A DNA stretch of 18,516 nt from Proteobacteria bacterium ST_bin16 (GTDB taxonomy: Bacteria > Pseudomonadota > Gammaproteobacteria > Burkholderiales > Nitrosomonadaceae): positions 1-18,516 of the forward strand of contig MSXT01000051.1 in assembly GCA_002083595.1 (NCBI GenBank). The letters are read 5' to 3'. Numbering within the stretch: the first letter of the stretch is position 1; every line of letters begins with the position of its first letter. The notes beneath the pieces are model-generated. The model worked only from the letters and a program-made list of their open reading frames with translations, was not told the origin of the DNA and did no database searches. Made by a program: the position numbers and the translations under genes. This document shows positions 15,935 through 18,516 of the stretch, piece after piece.

Positions 15935-17335
15935 ATGAATTTCTTCAAAAATTTTGATATGTATAGCTTACGTCATTGGGCATTGATCGCCGGTCCTGTT
16001 CTGGCTGTGCTATTTGCTATCAGCATGAACGCCTCCGGCTGGGATACCAAAGCTTGCTGGACCGGCGCCATCGTAACCTTGTGCGTCGTCTGGTGGATTT
16101 TTGAGCCGATTCCGATACCGGTGACGTCGATTATTCCGTTGGCGGTGTTTCCGTTAGCCGGGGTGTTGACTAAGGAGGATATCGCGCGAGCGTACGGCGA
16201 CGATATGGTGTTGCTGATGCTCGGCGGTTTCATGATCTCGGCGGCGCTGGCGCATTCCGGTGCGCATCACCGGTTGGCACTTGGGTTGATTCGCATTGTC
16301 GGCGGGCATAGCAGCCGGCGCATCGTGTTCGGTTTTTTGTGCGCCTGCGCATTCATCAGTATGTGGATTTCCAATACCGCGACCACGCTGATGATGTTGC
16401 CGCTGGCACTGGCTGTGATCGCGCAGAGTGGCGACAAAAAACTGGCCATTCCGTTGTTGTTGTCGGTCGCTTACGGCAGCAGTATCGGCGGATTGGGTTC
16501 GCCGATCGGTACGCCGCCGAATCTGGTGTTCATGCGCGAGTATGAAAGCTTCACGGGGATCACGGTCAGTTTTACGCAATGGATGAGCTGGGGCGTGCCG
16601 GTGGTGCTGTTGATGACGCCGCTGGCGGGTTTGTGGCTGACCCGGCATTTGCATTTCAAGGGTGATTTGACGATGCCTCCAGCAGGACCGTGGCGCGCGG
16701 AAGAGCGGCGCATGCTGCTGATTTTCGGGCTGACCGTGCTGGCGTGGATCACGCGCAACGAACCGTTCGGTGGCTGGAGCGTCTGGCTCGGTTTGAAAGG
16801 GGCAAGCGATGCGACGGTGGCATTGCTTGCCGTGGTGGCTATGTTTCTGATTCCGAATGGCCGTGGCGGACAATTGCTGGACTGGGATACCGCCGTCAAG
16901 GTGCCGTGGGGTATTTTGATTTTGTTTGCCGGAGGGATTGCGATTGCGCAGGCGTTCATGGAAACCGGATTGTCGCAAGCGGTGGGCGAGCAGTTGTCCG
17001 TTCTGTCCGGTCTGCATCCGTTGATCATCATTGTATTCGTTGCACTATCGGTTACTTTTCTGACTGAAATAACGAGTAATACGGCCATCACCGTTTTGTT
17101 GATGCCCATTCTCGGTCCGGCTGCGTTAGCCGCCAATATCGATCCCATGCTGCTGATGTTGCCAGCCGCGATGGCCGCCAGCTATGGTTTCATGATGCCG
17201 GTCGGCACGCCGCCGAATGCGATCGTGTTCGGCAGCGGCGCGGTGCCGATCAGCAGCATGGTGCGGGAAGGGTTAGTGCTTAATTTCATCGGCGCAGCGG
17301 TGATCACGACGGTGTGTTATTGGCTGGTCGGTTAA
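15935..17335 (+). CDS. DASS/SLC13-family sodium-coupled anion symporter
   Basis: This is an inner-membrane carrier of 466 residues with about eleven hydrophobic segments and the inverted-repeat design of the family. The two Ser-Asn-Thr motifs that bind the substrate carboxylate and sodium are present: ISNTATTLMMLP (SNT at 146-148) and ITSNTAITVLLMP (SNT at 381-383). So are the paired GTPPN loops at 192-196 and 424-428. C4-dicarboxylates are the usual substrate, but sulfate and other anions occur in the family and the sequence does not decide. The ATG at 15935 lacks a ribosome site, and Met9 (15959) is an alternative. The last 32 bases overlap convergent ampD. Confidence 0.93.
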   Translation: MNFFKNFDMYSLRHWALIAGPVLAVLFAISMNASGWDTKACWTGAIVTLCVVWWIFEPIPIPVTSIIPLAVFPLAGVLTKEDIARAYGDDMVLLMLGGFMISAALAHSGAHHRLALGLIRIVGGHSSRRIVFGFLCACAFISMWISNTATTLMMLPLALAVIAQSGDKKLAIPLLLSVAYGSSIGGLGSPIGTPPNLVFMREYESFTGITVSFTQWMSWGVPVVLLMTPLAGLWLTRHLHFKGDLTMPPAGPWRAEERRMLLIFGLTVLAWITRNEPFGGWSVWLGLKGASDATVALLAVVAMFLIPNGRGGQLLDWDTAVKVPWGILILFAGGIAIAQAFMETGLSQAVGEQLSVLSGLHPLIIIVFVALSVTFLTEITSNTAITVLLMPILGPAALAANIDPMLLMLPAAMAASYGFMMPVGTPPNAIVFGSGAVPISSMVREGLVLNFIGAAVITTVCYWLVG

Positions 17336-17879
17336 TCAAGCCACTGCCCAAATTGTTGTCATATCTTTTCCAATCGAAATAAGGCCCCGGGTCGGTTTTG
17401 CGCCCGGGGGCGATGTCCGAATGCCCGGCGATGTCCTGAATCGGATACCGCTGGCACAAACACCGGGTCAAAGCGATCAGCGCTTCATATTGTGGATCGG
17501 TAAACGGCGTGGTGTCGCTGCCTTCCAGTTCAATACCAATCGAGAAATCGTTGCAGCGTTCCCGGCTCTGCCATTGCGAAACACCGGCATGCCAAGCGCG
17601 TTTCATGCAAGGTACGAATTGAATGATCGCGCCATCGCGGCGGATGAAAAAATGCGCCGATACTTTCATACCCTGTAGCGTTTGATAATAGGGGTGTGCG
17701 GCCGGATCGATGCGGTTGGTGAACAACTCGATCACGCCGCTGCCGCCGAATTCATCCGGTGGCAAGCTGATGTTGTGGATCACCAGCAGACTGATCTCAG
17801 TATCCGCAGGACGTTCGTCGCAATTGGGCGAGGCGATAAATTGAGCGGAATCCAGAAGACCTGCGGCATCGATTGGCAT
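17304..17879 (-). CDS. ampD: AmpD, 1,6-anhydro-N-acetylmuramyl-L-alanine amidase
   Basis: AmpD is a cytoplasmic zinc amidase that releases the stem peptide from anhydro-muropeptides during wall recycling. By removing those ligands it keeps AmpR-controlled beta-lactamase genes off where they exist. The length of 191 residues is usual. The zinc ligands are H35 (VIHNIS), H153 (GHSDIAPGRKTDPG) and D163, with E117 (IGIELEG) as the catalytic base and K161 nearby. The blocks HFFIRRDG and WHAGVSQWQSRERCNDFSIG are typical AmpD features. There is no signal peptide, as expected for the cytoplasmic enzyme. It is read toward the symporter gene and overlaps it by 32 bases at the 3' ends. Confidence 0.95.
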   Translation of the reverse strand: MPIDAAGLLDSAQFIASPNCDERPADTEISLLVIHNISLPPDEFGGSGVIELFTNRIDPAAHPYYQTLQGMKVSAHFFIRRDGAIIQFVPCMKRAWHAGVSQWQSRERCNDFSIGIELEGSDTTPFTDPQYEALIALTRCLCQRYPIQDIAGHSDIAPGRKTDPGPYFDWKRYDNNLGSGLINRPANNTPS

Positions 17880-17953
17880 GCGTTAAAATGGGCGGATAAT
17901 TAACTGATCGCGCATGGTAGCGTACCTTCATAAAACTTGAAAACCGGAATCGC

Positions 17954-18516
17954 ATGAAGCAAGGCAAATTCATTACCCTGGAAGGCATTGACGGCGCCGG
18001 AAAATCGACGCAGCTGGCGTGGATTGTCGAGTTGTTGCAGCGTGCGGGGTTGCAGGCCATCGTCACGCGTGAGCCGGGGGGCACCGAATTGGGTGAGCGA
18101 CTGCGCGCTGTGTTGCTGGATAAATCGATGACCATGCACGCGGAGACTGAAGCTTTGCTGATGTTCGCGGCACGGCGCGAGCATTTGGATAGAGTGATTC
18201 TGCCCGCACTAGCGCAAGGGCAGTGGGTGATATCGGATCGTTTCACCGACGCCAGCTTTGCCTATCAAGGCGGAGGGAGGGAATTGGACACCGGTAAACT
18301 GGAAATTCTGGAACACTGGGTGCAGGGTGCTTTGCAACCCGATTTGACGCTATATTTCGATGTGCCGGTGGAAGTGGGACAGCAGCGTGTCAGTCAAATC
18401 AAGGCCGCCGACCGGTTTGAGAAAGAACGGGGCGATTTTTTTCAGCGCGTCCGCGCAGCGTATCTGGACCGGGCCCGGCAGTTTCCCGGCCGCATTAAAA
18501 TCATCGACAGCAGCCA
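17954..18516 (+). CDS. tmk: Thymidylate kinase, truncated by the window end
   Basis: Tmk phosphorylates dTMP to dTDP. The frame from the ATG at 17954 is open to the end of the window and gives 187 residues. The P-loop EGIDGAGKST is at residues 10-19, TREPGGTELG follows at about 38-47, and the DRF-type motif is DRFTDASFAYQGGGR (about 95-109). A LID-like segment is QIKAADRFEKE. Only about the last 15-20 residues of a usual 205-210 residue enzyme are missing. Divergent ampD starts 74 bases upstream, so promoters for both genes should lie in 17880-17953, though I see no strong pair there. A weak CGGA precedes the start. Confidence 0.96.
   Translation, partial: MKQGKFITLEGIDGAGKSTQLAWIVELLQRAGLQAIVTREPGGTELGERLRAVLLDKSMTMHAETEALLMFAARREHLDRVILPALAQGQWVISDRFTDASFAYQGGGRELDTGKLEILEHWVQGALQPDLTLYFDVPVEVGQQRVSQIKAADRFEKERGDFFQRVRAAYLDRARQFPGRIKIIDSS

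Noticed and set aside
16154..17017. Minus-strand open frame of 287 codons opposite the symporter gene, very rich in Gln, His, Arg and Pro
   Set aside because: The composition is what the reverse strand of hydrophobic membrane-protein codons gives. The symporter frame is firmly supported by its paired SNT and GTPPN motifs.
17385..17409. CCCCGGG/CCCGGGG inverted repeat that could be a terminator for the symporter
   Set aside because: It lies within ampD, in the codons for the conserved zinc-site segment (PGRKTDPGP), so protein sequence explains it. No T-run follows it on the symporter strand.
1..18516. Search for CRISPR arrays, tRNA or rRNA genes, riboswitches and toxin-antitoxin or defence genes
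   Set aside because: No spaced repeats, cloverleaf-like segments, ribosomal sequence or known defence motifs were seen by eye. The window is almost fully occupied by assigned genes.

Overview
The window is a gene-dense stretch of a Gram-negative chromosome. The gene set suggests a betaproteobacterium, most likely a Nitrosomonas-like ammonia oxidiser: a CheY/CheZ pair, a hopanoid gene beside a eukaryote-like squalene synthase, an lptM-lysA pair, tsaE next to an amidase, and queG-purT. The taxonomic call is inference from gene content and recalled neighbourhoods; no search was run. I see no rRNA, tRNA, CRISPR array, insertion sequence or prophage.

Layout. Positions 1-849 (+): the 3' end of rnhA, then dnaQ. 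A strong 12-bp inverted repeat at 898-937 separates dnaQ from the convergent genes that follow. Positions 994-2196 (-): cheY then cheZ, an isolated chemotaxis response-regulator/phosphatase pair. Positions 2484-6058 (-): lptM, lysA, a single-enzyme squalene synthase and hpnA, in order of transcription. LptM and LysA overlap by four bases. Positions 6152-9643 (-): a compact four-gene MCE-type lipid ABC transporter, consisting of a STAS-fused MlaE-type permease, an ATPase, an MlaD-type protein and a PqiC-type lipoprotein. Positions 9798-11719 (-): tsaE overlapping an AMIN-type N-acetylmuramoyl-L-alanine amidase. Positions 11714-14966 (+): queG, purT and a hexose-6-phosphate mutarotase. Their 5' end overlaps that of the divergent tsaE by six bases. 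Positions 14998-15897 (+): a strikingly AT-rich, unrecognised, membrane-anchored, cysteine-containing protein. Positions 15935-17335 (+): a DASS/SLC13 anion symporter whose 3' end overlaps convergent ampD (17304-17879, -). Positions 17954-18516 (+): tmk, cut by the window end.

Togetherness. Much of the middle of the window serves the cell envelope: an LPS-assembly lipoprotein (LptM), DAP decarboxylase, squalene/hopanoid synthesis, a lipid-trafficking ABC system, a septal amidase and the muropeptide-recycling amidase AmpD. The rest is housekeeping: replication, queuosine and t6A tRNA modification, and purine and dTMP synthesis. The most unusual item is the AT-rich orphan gene at 14998-15897. 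The next most interesting are the squalene synthase of the single-enzyme type next to hpnA, and the permease that carries its own STAS domain. I found no clear multi-gene system of an undescribed kind, and no defence or mobile module.
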